From positions 1 through 23,027 of the IMG/VR virus record IMGVR_UViG_3300045912_000120: DNA of 23,027 nucleotides; one strand, written 5' to 3'. Shown in pieces: positions 1-9,457 of the stretch. The position numbers and the translations under genes are program-made. Under the pieces are notes generated by a model. It was not told the DNA's origin, made no database searches, and saw nothing but the letters and a program-made list of their open reading frames with translations. The first letter of the stretch is position 1. The number at the start of each line of letters is the position of its first letter. Source of the DNA: a virus.

Positions 1-484
1 TGATATGGAAGACGATGGTTATGACGTGGAAATTAAATATGAGGGTCTTTATATTGCAGTAACTAAAGAATTGGAAAATGGTGAAAAACAAGATATTTTC
101 ATCAGACGGGGTGACGAAGCAACTAATCTAATGGATCAAGTACCTAGATATGTCACTGCTCCTGAATACATCCTTTGGTGGGTTAGGAATAACATAGAAA
201 ACCGTCGTTCAGTGAGTAAAATGAAAAGATTTAATGAATCAGTCAGTTCCAGTATGATTGATGAAATTAGAAGTACCGCTAATGATATGGAAGACGATGG
301 TTATGACGTGGAAATTAAATATGAGGGTCTTTATATTGCAGTAACTAAAGAATTGGAAAATGGTGAAAAACAAGATATTTTTTTCACACAAGGTGATGAA
401 GCATCTGATTTATTAGATGAAGTACCTAGATATGTCACTGCTCCAGAATACATCCTTTGGTGGGTTAGGAATAACATAGAATAA
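1..484 (+). CDS. Small phage protein of two fused tandem copies (5' partial)
   Basis: The reading frame is already open at the window edge, so the true start lies upstream. The first visible ATG is at 5. The protein contains the same ~94-residue unit twice, with a 282-bp DNA period (ATGGAAGAC at 5 and at 287). Each unit runs from an acidic EDDGYDVEIKYEGLYIAVTKE segment to PRYVTAPEYILWWVRNNIE. Between the units lies MKRFNES (ATG at 220), which looks like the original start codon of a single-copy ancestor. In copy 1 the codon after NNIE is AAC, whereas copy 2 has TAA, so loss of a stop joined two tandem genes. The copies differ mainly between the IF and PRYVT segments. Small acidic proteins starting MKxFxE are common in T4-like genomes, but I do not recognise this one and assign no function. 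Confidence 0.7.
   Translation, partial: DMEDDGYDVEIKYEGLYIAVTKELENGEKQDIFIRRGDEATNLMDQVPRYVTAPEYILWWVRNNIENRRSVSKMKRFNESVSSSMIDEIRSTANDMEDDGYDVEIKYEGLYIAVTKELENGEKQDIFFTQGDEASDLLDEVPRYVTAPEYILWWVRNNIE
5..484 (+). repeat. 282-bp direct tandem duplication inside the first gene
   Basis: Positions about 5-198 and 287-480 are nearly identical at the DNA level, with a period of 282 bp. The frame is kept, giving a two-unit protein. Differences cluster around 100-135 versus 382-417, which encode FIRRGDEATNLMDQ and FFTQGDEASDLLDE. Confidence 0.85.
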
Positions 485-746
485 TGATTTAAGCAGATAT
501 AAGCCAATTACTAAACGAAGCAGTTATATCTACTTTAGATAGTTTTAATTGGCTTTACATTATCATATTCGGTTCAGTTTGTCATGCTATAAAGAAATAT
601 CTAGTATAATCATTGCCATGTTTCATATAGGATTGTCTTATATTGAAGATGGGTTCGTTACGCCTGAATACATATCTAGTCTAATGAGGACATTCATCAT
701 GGTGATTATTTTTCATCGAATTCATATTTCAGTGGAAGTGAAATAA
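484..746 (+). pseudogene. Degraded small-ORF region between two genes
   Basis: I see no convincing intact gene here. ATG 484 overlaps the previous TAA (TAATG) but meets TAA at its third codon. The same frame then reads a protein-like 38-codon stretch to 609 with a hydrophobic run (NWLYIIIFGSV), as in a small membrane protein. A second frame, ATG 619 to TAA 746, gives 42 residues containing FVTPEYISSLMRTFI. This resembles YVTAPEYILWWVRNNI at the end of the upstream repeat and shares an 11-bp stretch (CCTGAATACAT). My reading is decayed small genes, one possibly a remnant third copy of the upstream unit. A TTG-started frame from 549 lies across the hairpin and is not credible as written. Confidence 0.35.
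501..555 (+). terminator. Long inverted repeat after the duplicated gene (possible terminator or processing hairpin)
   Basis: AAGCCAATTA (501-510) pairs perfectly with TAATTGGCTT (546-555). After a 2-nt bulge, AAAC (513-516) pairs with GTTT (542-545). It starts 17 nt after the stop codon at 482-484. Only a weak U-rich stretch follows, so a processing or protective hairpin is as likely as a terminator. Confidence 0.4.
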
Positions 747-782
747 GATATATAGTACATAAACCAATATAAGCATCTATCT

Positions 783-1379
783 ATGTTTTCTATCATAAAC
801 TTTGAACAATTCTTACCAGAAGCTGAATTTCACCCTGGTAGAGTATATCCTATAAGTGCCCCCGACGGCACTATGTACTACTCCCAATACATAGGTAAAG
901 ACGACGCCACGTATAAAAGACTATTCTATGTCCCATTCGAAGCTATTTCTGATGTTCAGACGCAATCATTCTGGTCTATTGTTGACCAAAACGGGAACGG
1001 TTTTACTAGAATCAGAATTTACCCGCAAGTCATTAACGACACTCGTTACGCGCCTGAACTGTTGGCTTCTGTCAATCCGCCCTTTACTGTCAGTGCAACC
1101 CCAACTAATGCTTACCCAAATACTGGAGGTAATTGGGTGATTAGCTTAAATGTGGTTCGCAATGGTGGAACGGGTGCTATAAATGTGAGTATCATAGCAC
1201 CCGTAGGTTACAGTGGTTCAACTACAATAGGACCATCACCCGCTGTTTCTGGTACATTGAACATAACAGTAGCTGACCCTACACCTGACCCTTCTCTACT
1301 AGGCCCAGGTGATATAATTATAGTATCTGAAATGGCTGGTGTGTATACTTACCATACGTTATTGATTACACCTCGCTAG
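783..1379 (+). CDS. Unknown protein with probable beta-sandwich C-terminal domain
   Basis: 198 residues from ATG 783 to TAG. I recognise no family. Residues 1-95 form a globular, aromatic-rich part (GRVYPISAPDGTMYYSQYIG, LFYVPFEAI). Residues ~97-198 are rich in V, T, S, G and P with alternating hydrophobics (FTVSATPTNAYPNTGGNWVISLNVV, GTLNITVADPTPDP). That pattern suggests an immunoglobulin-like or adhesin-type beta-sandwich, as seen on phage virion decoration or tail proteins; this is inference from composition only. No signal peptide or membrane segment is visible. The gene is followed closely by a strong hairpin terminator, so it is the end of its transcript. Upstream I see no Shine-Dalgarno site and no Bacteroidota promoter match. 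Confidence 0.7.
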   Translation: MFSIINFEQFLPEAEFHPGRVYPISAPDGTMYYSQYIGKDDATYKRLFYVPFEAISDVQTQSFWSIVDQNGNGFTRIRIYPQVINDTRYAPELLASVNPPFTVSATPTNAYPNTGGNWVISLNVVRNGGTGAINVSIIAPVGYSGSTTIGPSPAVSGTLNITVADPTPDPSLLGPGDIIIVSEMAGVYTYHTLLITPR

Positions 1380-1405
1380 TTACAGTTCTGAACTCATTAG
1401 TATTC

Positions 1406-1456
1406 CCATTAGCCTCTGATTCATTTCAATCAAGCTAATGGCTTTTAATTTTTTAA
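1406..1456 (+). terminator. Intrinsic terminator after the 783-1379 gene
   Basis: CCATTAGC (1406-1413) pairs perfectly with GCTAATGG (1434-1441). A nested stem, TGATT (1417-1421) with AATCA (1428-1432), sits inside. The stem is followed by CTTTTAATTTTTT, a typical U-tract for plus-strand termination, 27 nt after the stop codon. Confidence 0.8.
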
Positions 1457-1502
1457 CAACTAATCTAAGTGAGCGAAGTATAAATGGTACAAGAAGTATA
1501 CC

Positions 1503-2969
1503 ATGCTCATTGATTACCAGTACATCAATAATTACCTTGTTTGTTCTTATGTAACAGATAAAGGTGATATTGGGCTTTATAACATAAAATGGAACAACCC
1601 AATGAACTGGGTGGAGTGTTCTATAGACGATCCTGATGCACACCCACAGTATAAGACATGGGATGGGTGCGCAGTTAAACAAGTACCCGTTAAGAAACCA
1701 AATAAGCACTCAGTTTCTTACTTCTTATATGAGCAACCAGAGGAAATAAGGAATATGTTATTTCGGTCTGTGAAACCGAATAAAATGTACATAGATATTG
1801 AAACCGAGATAGTATCTGGTTTTCCCTCACCTAAATTAGCCCCCACGCGCATATTGACTATTGCCACTGTATTCGATTTAGATAAAGTGGTATTTCTATC
1901 ACTTAAAGAATTATCAGGAGAAGAGAAGGTAAGGATAAAAGAAAAAACAAACGAATATGTTAAAAAATTCGGTGTATCTTATAAGTTCAAGTTCATACAT
2001 TTCGAAAAAGAACATAATATGTTATTATATTTTTTTGAGAATTTAGTAAAGAGAGCCACTATCTTATCGGGTTGGAATGTTATAAACTTCGACTGGCAAT
2101 TCTTAATCAATAGATGTAAAAATCTGGGTATATATGATACTATAAATAATAATAGATGGTTATCACCGTCCAAATCATTTTTACCGTATGATGGAGATTT
2201 TATATTACCTAGACACAAAGAAGTAATAGACTACATGGAAGTTTATGTTAAATACCAACAGGAAGTAAAAGTCAAAGAAAGTACCTCTCTCGATTTCGTA
2301 GCAGAAAAACTATTGAAAGTAAAGAAGATTGAGTATTCTGGTTCACTCATGGAACTTTACAATAACGACTTTGAGACATATGCATATTATAATATAGTGG
2401 ATACTTTATTGGTGAAAATAATAGATGATGAGAAGAAGTACTTTGATATTATGATTTCCATCGCAGAGGCTTCGCGTACGCGATTTAAAGATGCTATGGG
2501 TACTGTAACCCCAACTGAAGGGTTTGTGCGCGACACGATGCTTAAAATGCATAATATCGTATTTGTTTCGAATAAGATACCGAATATAGAAGAAGTATCT
2601 GGTGGTTGGGTTAAGGAAAGAGAAAACACACTCCTCAACTGGGTATCTGTATTTGACTTCGCATCACTATACCCTACAACTCAAAGACAAAACTACATAG
2701 CACCAGAAAACTTTATAGGTAACGTAGATTCAACAGGGGAATACGCGATTTATAATTACCCGCTACTTGGTGAAGTAAAGACTAAGATTGATAAGAATAT
2801 ACACATAATAACAAATAGAGGTAGTGTATTCATTAAAAGAAAATCAGCAACTATAATTTTTTTGGAAGAAACATACAATCAAAGAAAATTAAATAAGAAA
2901 AAAGCATCAGAAGCTTTCAAAAAAATAGAGAAACTAAAGAAACTTAAAGAAATCCTATACAATAAATGA
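1503..2969 (+). CDS. 43: Family B DNA polymerase, N-terminal half (exonuclease plus motif A only)
   Basis: 488 residues related to T4 gp43. The 3'-5' exonuclease is complete. Exo I is YIDIET (D98, E100), Exo II is GWNVINFD (N192, D197) and Exo III is YYNIVD (Y296, D300). Polymerase motif A follows as DFASLYP (D385), then TQRQNYIAPENFIG, matching the T4 segment after motif A. The protein ends in a lysine-rich helix at 455-488, just before motif B (KxxxNSxYG) is expected. Motif C (DTDS) and the thumb are absent, and T4 gp43 is nearly twice as long. No second half is encoded elsewhere in the window. The stop (TGA then TAA) overlaps the next ATG, so this end looks settled. Split gp43A/gp43B genes are known in some T4-like Aeromonas phages, and a partner elsewhere in the genome is the likeliest explanation. 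A TATAAATG box sits at 1479-1486. Confidence 0.85.
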   Translation: MLIDYQYINNYLVCSYVTDKGDIGLYNIKWNNPMNWVECSIDDPDAHPQYKTWDGCAVKQVPVKKPNKHSVSYFLYEQPEEIRNMLFRSVKPNKMYIDIETEIVSGFPSPKLAPTRILTIATVFDLDKVVFLSLKELSGEEKVRIKEKTNEYVKKFGVSYKFKFIHFEKEHNMLLYFFENLVKRATILSGWNVINFDWQFLINRCKNLGIYDTINNNRWLSPSKSFLPYDGDFILPRHKEVIDYMEVYVKYQQEVKVKESTSLDFVAEKLLKVKKIEYSGSLMELYNNDFETYAYYNIVDTLLVKIIDDEKKYFDIMISIAEASRTRFKDAMGTVTPTEGFVRDTMLKMHNIVFVSNKIPNIEEVSGGWVKERENTLLNWVSVFDFASLYPTTQRQNYIAPENFIGNVDSTGEYAIYNYPLLGEVKTKIDKNIHIITNRGSVFIKRKSATIIFLEETYNQRKLNKKKASEAFKKIEKLKKLKEILYNK

Positions 2970-3253
2970 TAAGCAAAGAACAGCTTATAGATAGGATAAA
3001 TGCACTTTGGCAGTTAATCCCAGACCCACCTACATATGCCGATTTCAATAAGGTGTATAAGTTCGGTGCCAATGGTATATTGACGCGGTCTATAGACCCT
3101 AACATACAAACACATAAACCATACACGTATGATGAAGCACTTACACATATAACCTTTCTATCCAATATAGTCATGTGGGGTTGGGGGTATAAACTAAAAC
3201 CTATAGTAGACCCTGAAACCAATATCATAAATTCTTGGATTTTATCTGAATGA
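2966..3253 (+). CDS. Unknown 95-residue protein coupled to the polymerase gene
   Basis: ATG 2966 overlaps the polymerase stop (ATGA), which suggests translational coupling. The protein is mixed charged and aromatic (LWQLIPDPPTYADFNKVYKFG, FLSNIVMWGWGYKL). It has no homing-endonuclease motif (HNH or GIY-YIG) and no polymerase motif, so it is not the missing polymerase half. The stop is TGA at 3251-3253, and the next gene lies in the same frame 15 nt later. A host-type promoter overlaps its 3' end. Function unknown. Confidence 0.6.
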   Translation: MISKEQLIDRINALWQLIPDPPTYADFNKVYKFGANGILTRSIDPNIQTHKPYTYDEALTHITFLSNIVMWGWGYKLKPIVDPETNIINSWILSE

Positions 3254-3265
3254 TGTCTATATTTG
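3235..3265 (+). promoter_or_regulatory. Bacteroidota-type promoter TTG-N20-TATATTTG
   Basis: TTG at 3235-3237, exactly 20 nt, then TATATTTG at 3258-3265. This is the known Bacteroidota sigma-A -33/-7 pattern. The ATG at 3269 lies only 3 nt beyond the -7 box, so the transcript would be leaderless or nearly so. Confidence 0.7.
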
Positions 3266-3268
3266 TAT

Positions 3269-3604
3269 ATGCTAAATTTCAAAATATACACAAATAATAA
3301 TCTGTCTAGTACACATAGACAGTTTATAGAATCATTTTCTTATATAAAAAATATATTTAGACTTGAAAGTAAAGACATACATGGTCAACTAAGAGAACTA
3401 TCTGATAAACACTCAAAGGATAACTTCTCTTGGGGTATAAGACATATAGATGGTATTATAGAGTTCGGGTACTTCCCTTCAATAGAAATATTTAAGACAT
3501 CAAACGAAATCGCAGAAGAGTACGAGAAGTACGAATACGAAAATGTTACAGTACACCCTGTGCCAATAGATATATTCGTGGAGTCGTTTTTAGCAAAATC
3601 ATAA
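3269..3604 (+). CDS. Unknown 111-residue protein behind a host-type promoter
   Basis: I chose ATG 3269 because it follows a perfect promoter. An in-frame TTG at 3263 overlaps the -7 box and cannot be transcribed from it. The protein is charged, without membrane segments. It includes a strongly acidic, tyrosine-rich helix (NEIAEEYEKYEYENV) and ends VPIDIFVESFLAKS. I do not recognise it. The promoter suggests early expression by host RNA polymerase, as for many small host-directed phage proteins, but no specific activity can be inferred. Confidence 0.6.
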   Translation: MLNFKIYTNNNLSSTHRQFIESFSYIKNIFRLESKDIHGQLRELSDKHSKDNFSWGIRHIDGIIEFGYFPSIEIFKTSNEIAEEYEKYEYENVTVHPVPIDIFVESFLAKS

Positions 3605-3667
3605 GAAAAACATAAATGAAATTGAAAAAGGATAAGCAAACTAACCCTATCATATTTATTGGAAGAA

Positions 3668-3973
3668 ATGACACCACCACCTAACTGCCACAACAAATAC
3701 ACCGCAATCAATTATTTTAGTAAATCTCTAAAACTTATAGAATTACCTTTATTAAATCTGGAAGAGTTCAGTAAAATAAGAAATAGAATATATTTCTCAT
3801 TCAAGAAACCAAATGTATATGGTGTGTTTGCATATATCACTGAAATAGATATACCCGAAACATTCACAGTCTACGGGAGTTCTGATAAATTAAATACGTT
3901 TAACACTAAAAAGGAAATACTATCTAAATTCAAAAAAGATAACCCGAATCATATAATGATAAAGGCATATTAG
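3668..3973 (+). CDS. Unknown 101-residue protein
   Basis: ATG 3668 gives 101 residues ending at TAG; an in-frame TTG at 3659 would add three. It begins MTPPPNCHNKYTAINYFSKSL and ends FKKDNPNHIMIKAY, with a central beta-rich stretch (IYFSFKKPNVYGVFAYITEID). No known motif is visible. A separate 22-codon frame (ATG 3615 to TAA 3683) overlaps its start and could be a leader peptide or chance. It is the last plus-strand gene of this cluster, and I see no clear hairpin terminator after it. Confidence 0.55.
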   Translation: MTPPPNCHNKYTAINYFSKSLKLIELPLLNLEEFSKIRNRIYFSFKKPNVYGVFAYITEIDIPETFTVYGSSDKLNTFNTKKEILSKFKKDNPNHIMIKAY

Positions 3974-3991
3974 AAATACACTACCATACAT

Positions 3992-4072
3992 TTAGTTTAT
4001 TTTGTATTCATTTCTAGTATATTTTGTTTCTGTCACCCAATAACAACTGAACACCCTGTTAGTAATAGACAT
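3992..4072 (-). CDS. Possible 26-residue ORF
   Basis: Minus-strand ATG at 4072 to TAA at 3992 encodes a small polar peptide (MSITNRVFSCYWVTETKYTR...). It lies downstream of two other small minus-strand reading frames. Its size makes it weak on its own; position in a same-strand series is the main support. Confidence 0.25.
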   Translation of the reverse strand: MSITNRVFSCYWVTETKYTRNEYKIN

Positions 4073-4086
4073 CGAGACATTAACTT

Positions 4087-4199
4087 TTACTTGTCTCTAA
4101 CTTTAAGAGTACCCCCAAATCTCATTTCTAATTTAGAGACATTGCCGTTTTTAATATACTCTTTCAAAAAAGAGTATTTGAATTTAAATAAAACCCCAT
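4087..4199 (-). pseudogene. Small ORF with a one-base frame break
   Basis: On the minus strand ATG 4199 is followed by GGGG and stops early in its own frame. The adjacent frame reads a convincing peptide (VLFKFKYSFLKEYIKNG, then SKLEMRFGGTLKVRDK) to TAA at 4087-4089. One extra G in the GGGG run (4194-4197) would restore a 37-residue protein. This could be a real lesion or a homopolymer-length error. Function unknown. Confidence 0.4.
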
Positions 4200-4289
4200 A
4201 TGGCTATTCTTTTATCTCTCTAGTGCATATGTGTATGCGAGATATATTATTTTTTTAGATATAAACTTGAATACTTATGTGATGTTTTT

Positions 4290-4518
4290 TTACTTAACAT
4301 CTCGAATTTTTATTGGAATGTAACCGTTTTTACTGAAATGCTCACCTGATTCTGTTACAACGGAGTCATTTTTAACTGCTTGAATTTCTTCATATTTGTA
4401 AAATAACTCTAAATTATACGATTCCTCTGCGAATTCATCTTTCCATGAGATGAACAACTCATCTCCTTTTTTTCACATCAGAAAGCTTAACGTATATAAA
4501 TCGACTGCGTATTTCCAT
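4290..4518 (-). pseudogene. 75-residue ORF broken by a one-base change in an A7 run
   Basis: ATG 4518 reads MEIRSRFIYVKLSDVKK and then hits TGA just past a run of seven A (T7 on plus, 4467-4473). Removing one A restores a frame that continues as GDELFISWKDEFAEESYNLE to a terminal GYIPIKIRDVK and TAA at 4290-4292. Both halves look like real protein sequence. The total of 229 nt is one base over a multiple of three. Either the gene is dead, the frame is corrected by slippage, or the run length is misassembled. The family is not recognised. It lies just beyond the capsid terminator on the same strand. Confidence 0.5.
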
Positions 4519-4561
4519 ACCTTAAAGTTAAGTATTATTTCCTACAAATAAAAATAAATGG

Positions 4562-4591
4562 AATAAAAAAGGGAGACTTTCGTCTCCCTTT
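4562..4591 (-). terminator. Intrinsic terminator of the capsid operon
   Basis: AAAGGGAGAC (4568-4577) pairs perfectly over 10 bp with GTCTCCCTTT (4582-4591) around a TTTC loop. Read on the minus strand it is followed by TTTTTTATT. It lies 26 nt after the capsid stop codon, the expected end of the head-gene transcript. Confidence 0.9.
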
Positions 4592-4616
4592 GTAATGTAA
4601 CCGAGAAGTCATCCTC

Positions 4617-6470
4617 TTAGAGTAGGATTTCTTCGGGGTCATTCACGTTGATTTCCATGAACTGCTTGAATGGGAAGAAACCAAGTTCAACCACTGAATA
4701 GCGAGAACGTAGGAACAGACGTGGAGTACGAGTTTGCTCACTCATTATGCTCAGTGATTGAGCCATCAGGTAAGGAACGAATATCAGACCGGGTTGGTCT
4801 ACATTGTTCTTACGACCGAGGTAGAGTGAGTTATCATTGTCTGCTTGGTAAGGGTCAACATAAAGAACCATGCCTTTAACAGTACCAACAGGATACAGTT
4901 GATTACCGTTAGCTGTGAGATTACTCTCGTATGGGTTCAACATGTTAGTTGCATTGTCAACCAGTACAGACGCTAGTTTGCTGTTGGTTACAATGTGAGT
5001 CGGACGACCGATACGACCTTCACGTACAATGAAAGCAGCAGCTCTCTCTATTTTAGCAACCAGCTTACGTTGCAGGTCACTAAAAGATGTACGTAGAATA
5101 GTACCAGATGGCGCACCAGCAGCAAATTGGTCAACGTCAAAGTCGAATTGGGTTTTGAAACCACCTTTCATTTGAGGGAAAACACCAGCCACACGGGGTG
5201 CGGTCTCACGACCACGAGCTGAAAGACGCTTCCAGTTAGCTACAATCTCTTTAGAGATAGCTTGTGAAAGTTCGTTAACCAGAACACCTTCCAACTTCTG
5301 TATGATGTCTATGCCAGTCGCTGCTTTGATGTCTTCGATTTCATTTTGCTTAACAGCAGCAGAAACTTCGATACTACCAATTTGAACTGAACGAACTTTC
5401 AGGTCAGGTGCGATAATACCCGGATAGAAATCATCATCTTGTTCACGAGGCATGGCGAACTTGTTCCAGTTGTTAACAAAACCTTCGAAGTTGTCTTCCA
5501 TCACAGATACGTGTGAAGGTTGAGCAGGTGTAGTAGCGTCTACTACTTGAAGAGTGGGGTTAACAATCGCTACAGCGGTACCTAGAGCAGGAACAGGGGG
5601 GGCTGTAACGGGTGCCAAAAAAGCCACACGGCTGTTAGCGGGGGTAGTACCATCGATATAAGCACCCAAAGCCTCACCAACACGCAGGTTAGCGGGGAAA
5701 GAGTTATCGTTTGCACTAAAACCAAAAGCTGTAGTAGACCCACTGGTAGCATTGTTCACTTGACGGTATACACGGAACACGGGGTTACCTTCGATACGAG
5801 TGTAACCAACGAACTCAAGTTCATAAGTGTCTGTGTTAGCCATAGCGGACAAACTATTCACGAATGGGTTACTTATGTTAGATTTGGCAACTTTCTCTAC
5901 AGAAAGGGCACTAGCTGCTATAGGGGTTGCGCTAGCAGCGTCAGGTGCAATGCTAACAGTAACGAAAACACGACCTTCTGGGTTGGTAGTTGCAGCTTTA
6001 GCAGCGGACAGATACTCCAAAAGTGCAGGGTAAGCGGGAACTTGGAAAAGTTGTGGCTTCTCTTGAGCACGGTTGAAGTTGTTATCATCATAACGATAAT
6101 CAAGGTAAGCGAGGTCAATACGTGGACCAGCAGCAGGTTTAACCGATACCAAATCAAGACCGATAGTCTGAGCTGCTATTTTCATTGCTACTGGAACTAG
6201 GTTCTGACCAAAATCACCGCTACCGAAAGTACCGGGTTGACCTGGTACAGCACCAGGGAAAGAGGGGCTAACAGCACCCATACCTTGGATAGTGCTCATA
6301 TTCACTTGAGCAATACCGTTTTCGTTAAGACGACGACCTTTCATTTCCTGAATGTTCGCCATTTCACTCATCCAAGCCAGTCTTTCACGACCTTGGGCTT
6401 TTGAAGTGTCAATGCCAAGTTTTTCAACGATGGCTTTCCACTTGTTTGAAGTATTTACAGGTTTCAACAT
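4617..6470 (-). CDS. 23: Major capsid protein, T4 gp23-like
   Basis: 617 residues, the size range of T4-like major capsid precursors. The N-terminal region has the gp23 signature PVAMKIAAQTIGLDLVSVKPAAGPR (about residues 92-116) followed by LAYLDYRYDD, matching the T4 AAQTIGFDLVSV region. The end (PYLMAQSLSIMSEQTRTPRLFLRSRYSVVELGFFPF) matches the gp23 C-terminus. LNE at residues 48-50 fits the (I/L)xE site of gp21-type proteases, so the delta piece is probably removed there; this is inference. A variable, T/A/V/P-rich stretch at about 160-310 is likely the surface insertion domain. It is the last gene of the head operon, after the scaffold-protease and before a strong terminator, and has a CATAAATA late-promoter-like box upstream. 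Its codon use is less AT-biased than its neighbours, as expected for high expression. Confidence 0.95.
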   Translation of the reverse strand: MLKPVNTSNKWKAIVEKLGIDTSKAQGRERLAWMSEMANIQEMKGRRLNENGIAQVNMSTIQGMGAVSPSFPGAVPGQPGTFGSGDFGQNLVPVAMKIAAQTIGLDLVSVKPAAGPRIDLAYLDYRYDDNNFNRAQEKPQLFQVPAYPALLEYLSAAKAATTNPEGRVFVTVSIAPDAASATPIAASALSVEKVAKSNISNPFVNSLSAMANTDTYELEFVGYTRIEGNPVFRVYRQVNNATSGSTTAFGFSANDNSFPANLRVGEALGAYIDGTTPANSRVAFLAPVTAPPVPALGTAVAIVNPTLQVVDATTPAQPSHVSVMEDNFEGFVNNWNKFAMPREQDDDFYPGIIAPDLKVRSVQIGSIEVSAAVKQNEIEDIKAATGIDIIQKLEGVLVNELSQAISKEIVANWKRLSARGRETAPRVAGVFPQMKGGFKTQFDFDVDQFAAGAPSGTILRTSFSDLQRKLVAKIERAAAFIVREGRIGRPTHIVTNSKLASVLVDNATNMLNPYESNLTANGNQLYPVGTVKGMVLYVDPYQADNDNSLYLGRKNNVDQPGLIFVPYLMAQSLSIMSEQTRTPRLFLRSRYSVVELGFFPFKQFMEINVNDPEEILL

Positions 6471-6502
6471 AATTTGTTCTGTTTTTTTCTGTTATTTTAG
6501 AC

Positions 6503-6522
6503 TATTTATGCGAAAGCATAAA
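6503..6522 (-). promoter_or_regulatory. Late-promoter-like CATAAATA overlapping a hairpin upstream of the capsid gene
   Basis: CATAAATA on the minus strand (6510-6503) differs by one base from the T4 late box TATAAATA and lies about 33 nt before the capsid ATG. The same bases form a perfect 7-bp hairpin, TTTATGC/GCATAAA (6505-6511 with 6516-6522) around a 4-nt loop. This could also be an RNA processing site between scaffold-protease and capsid genes. Confidence 0.4.
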
Positions 6523-6539
6523 CAGTGTTTTTTCCACTT

Positions 6540-8951
<2,412 letters not shown>

Positions 8952-9021
8952 GATTACTCGTGTGACTTTTTAGTTTGTTGGTATATATTAAAGTATAATA
9001 AGCGATTTTTTTCTACTTTTT

Positions 9022-9215
9022 CTAAAGCGTCATAGCACCCTCTCACCACCTATATCGTCACCTAATTCACTACCACCACCTTCTGATACACCATCAATCA
9101 TTTTATACTGTTCATTTCTTTATAGTTGCTCTGGGGCATATCCCATATTTCTTTACCAAGAACTTAGTACAGAAATATGGATCTTTATCTTTGATGTTAC
9201 TCACCAGATTAGACT
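9022..9215 (-). pseudogene. Remnant of the portal C-terminus (duplicated fragment)
   Basis: The minus strand reads YAPEQL, stop, RNEQYKMIDGVSEGGGSE, matching the portal end (MSPEQLERNEQYKMSEGISQGGG). GAA has become TAA inside it and the Gly/Asp tail is shortened. The fragment has no start. It is joined at about 9215 to a remnant of the protease-scaffold coiled coil, marking a tandem-duplication junction. Confidence 0.8.
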
Positions 9216-9457
9216 TATTTGATAGTTTGCTCAAATACTCATTCATGCGAACTTGGTTCTCTTGTATATTTTCAATCTCTTCTTTAAGTTTGAAAACTTG
9301 ACTAGAATCACCGCCACCTTTAACTGCCTTATCAAGGCTTTCTTCCAGTTTAGTGATACGATTAGAAAGATGCTCTGAATATTCGAGTACCTTTGCGATG
9401 CTGCGTTTTTCGTTTTGGTCTATTTTAATAACGGCTTGTATGTCTTCTTTTTGTGAT
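9216..9457 (-). pseudogene. Remnant of the scaffold coiled-coil part of the duplicated protease gene
   Basis: This aligns closely with plus-strand positions ~8110-8385 of the intact gene, including the GGGDSS and KLEESLEKA regions. A deletion of about 20 bp at the 9450 side and point changes break the frame with the truncated copy at 9458-10030. It ends at the junction with the portal remnant. Confidence 0.75.

Noticed and set aside
549-746. 65-codon ORF starting at TTG
   Set aside because: Its start lies inside the inverted repeat, and better coding-like stretches occur in other frames; treated as a degraded region.
1380-1709. 109-codon minus-strand ORF over the terminator and polymerase start
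   Set aside because: It runs antisense through a clear terminator and the polymerase N-terminus and has no independent support.
2966-3253. Missing C-terminal half of the polymerase or a homing endonuclease
   Set aside because: The 95-residue protein has neither motif B or C nor HNH, GIY-YIG or LAGLIDADG motifs.
3974-4616. tRNA genes in the intergenic regions
   Set aside because: I looked for T-arm-like GGTTCRANNCC motifs and cloverleaf potential by eye and found none; a dedicated scan would be needed to be certain.
5760-6200. 146-codon plus-strand ORF inside the capsid gene
   Set aside because: Antisense shadow of a certain gp23 homologue; no promoter and no plausible protein features.
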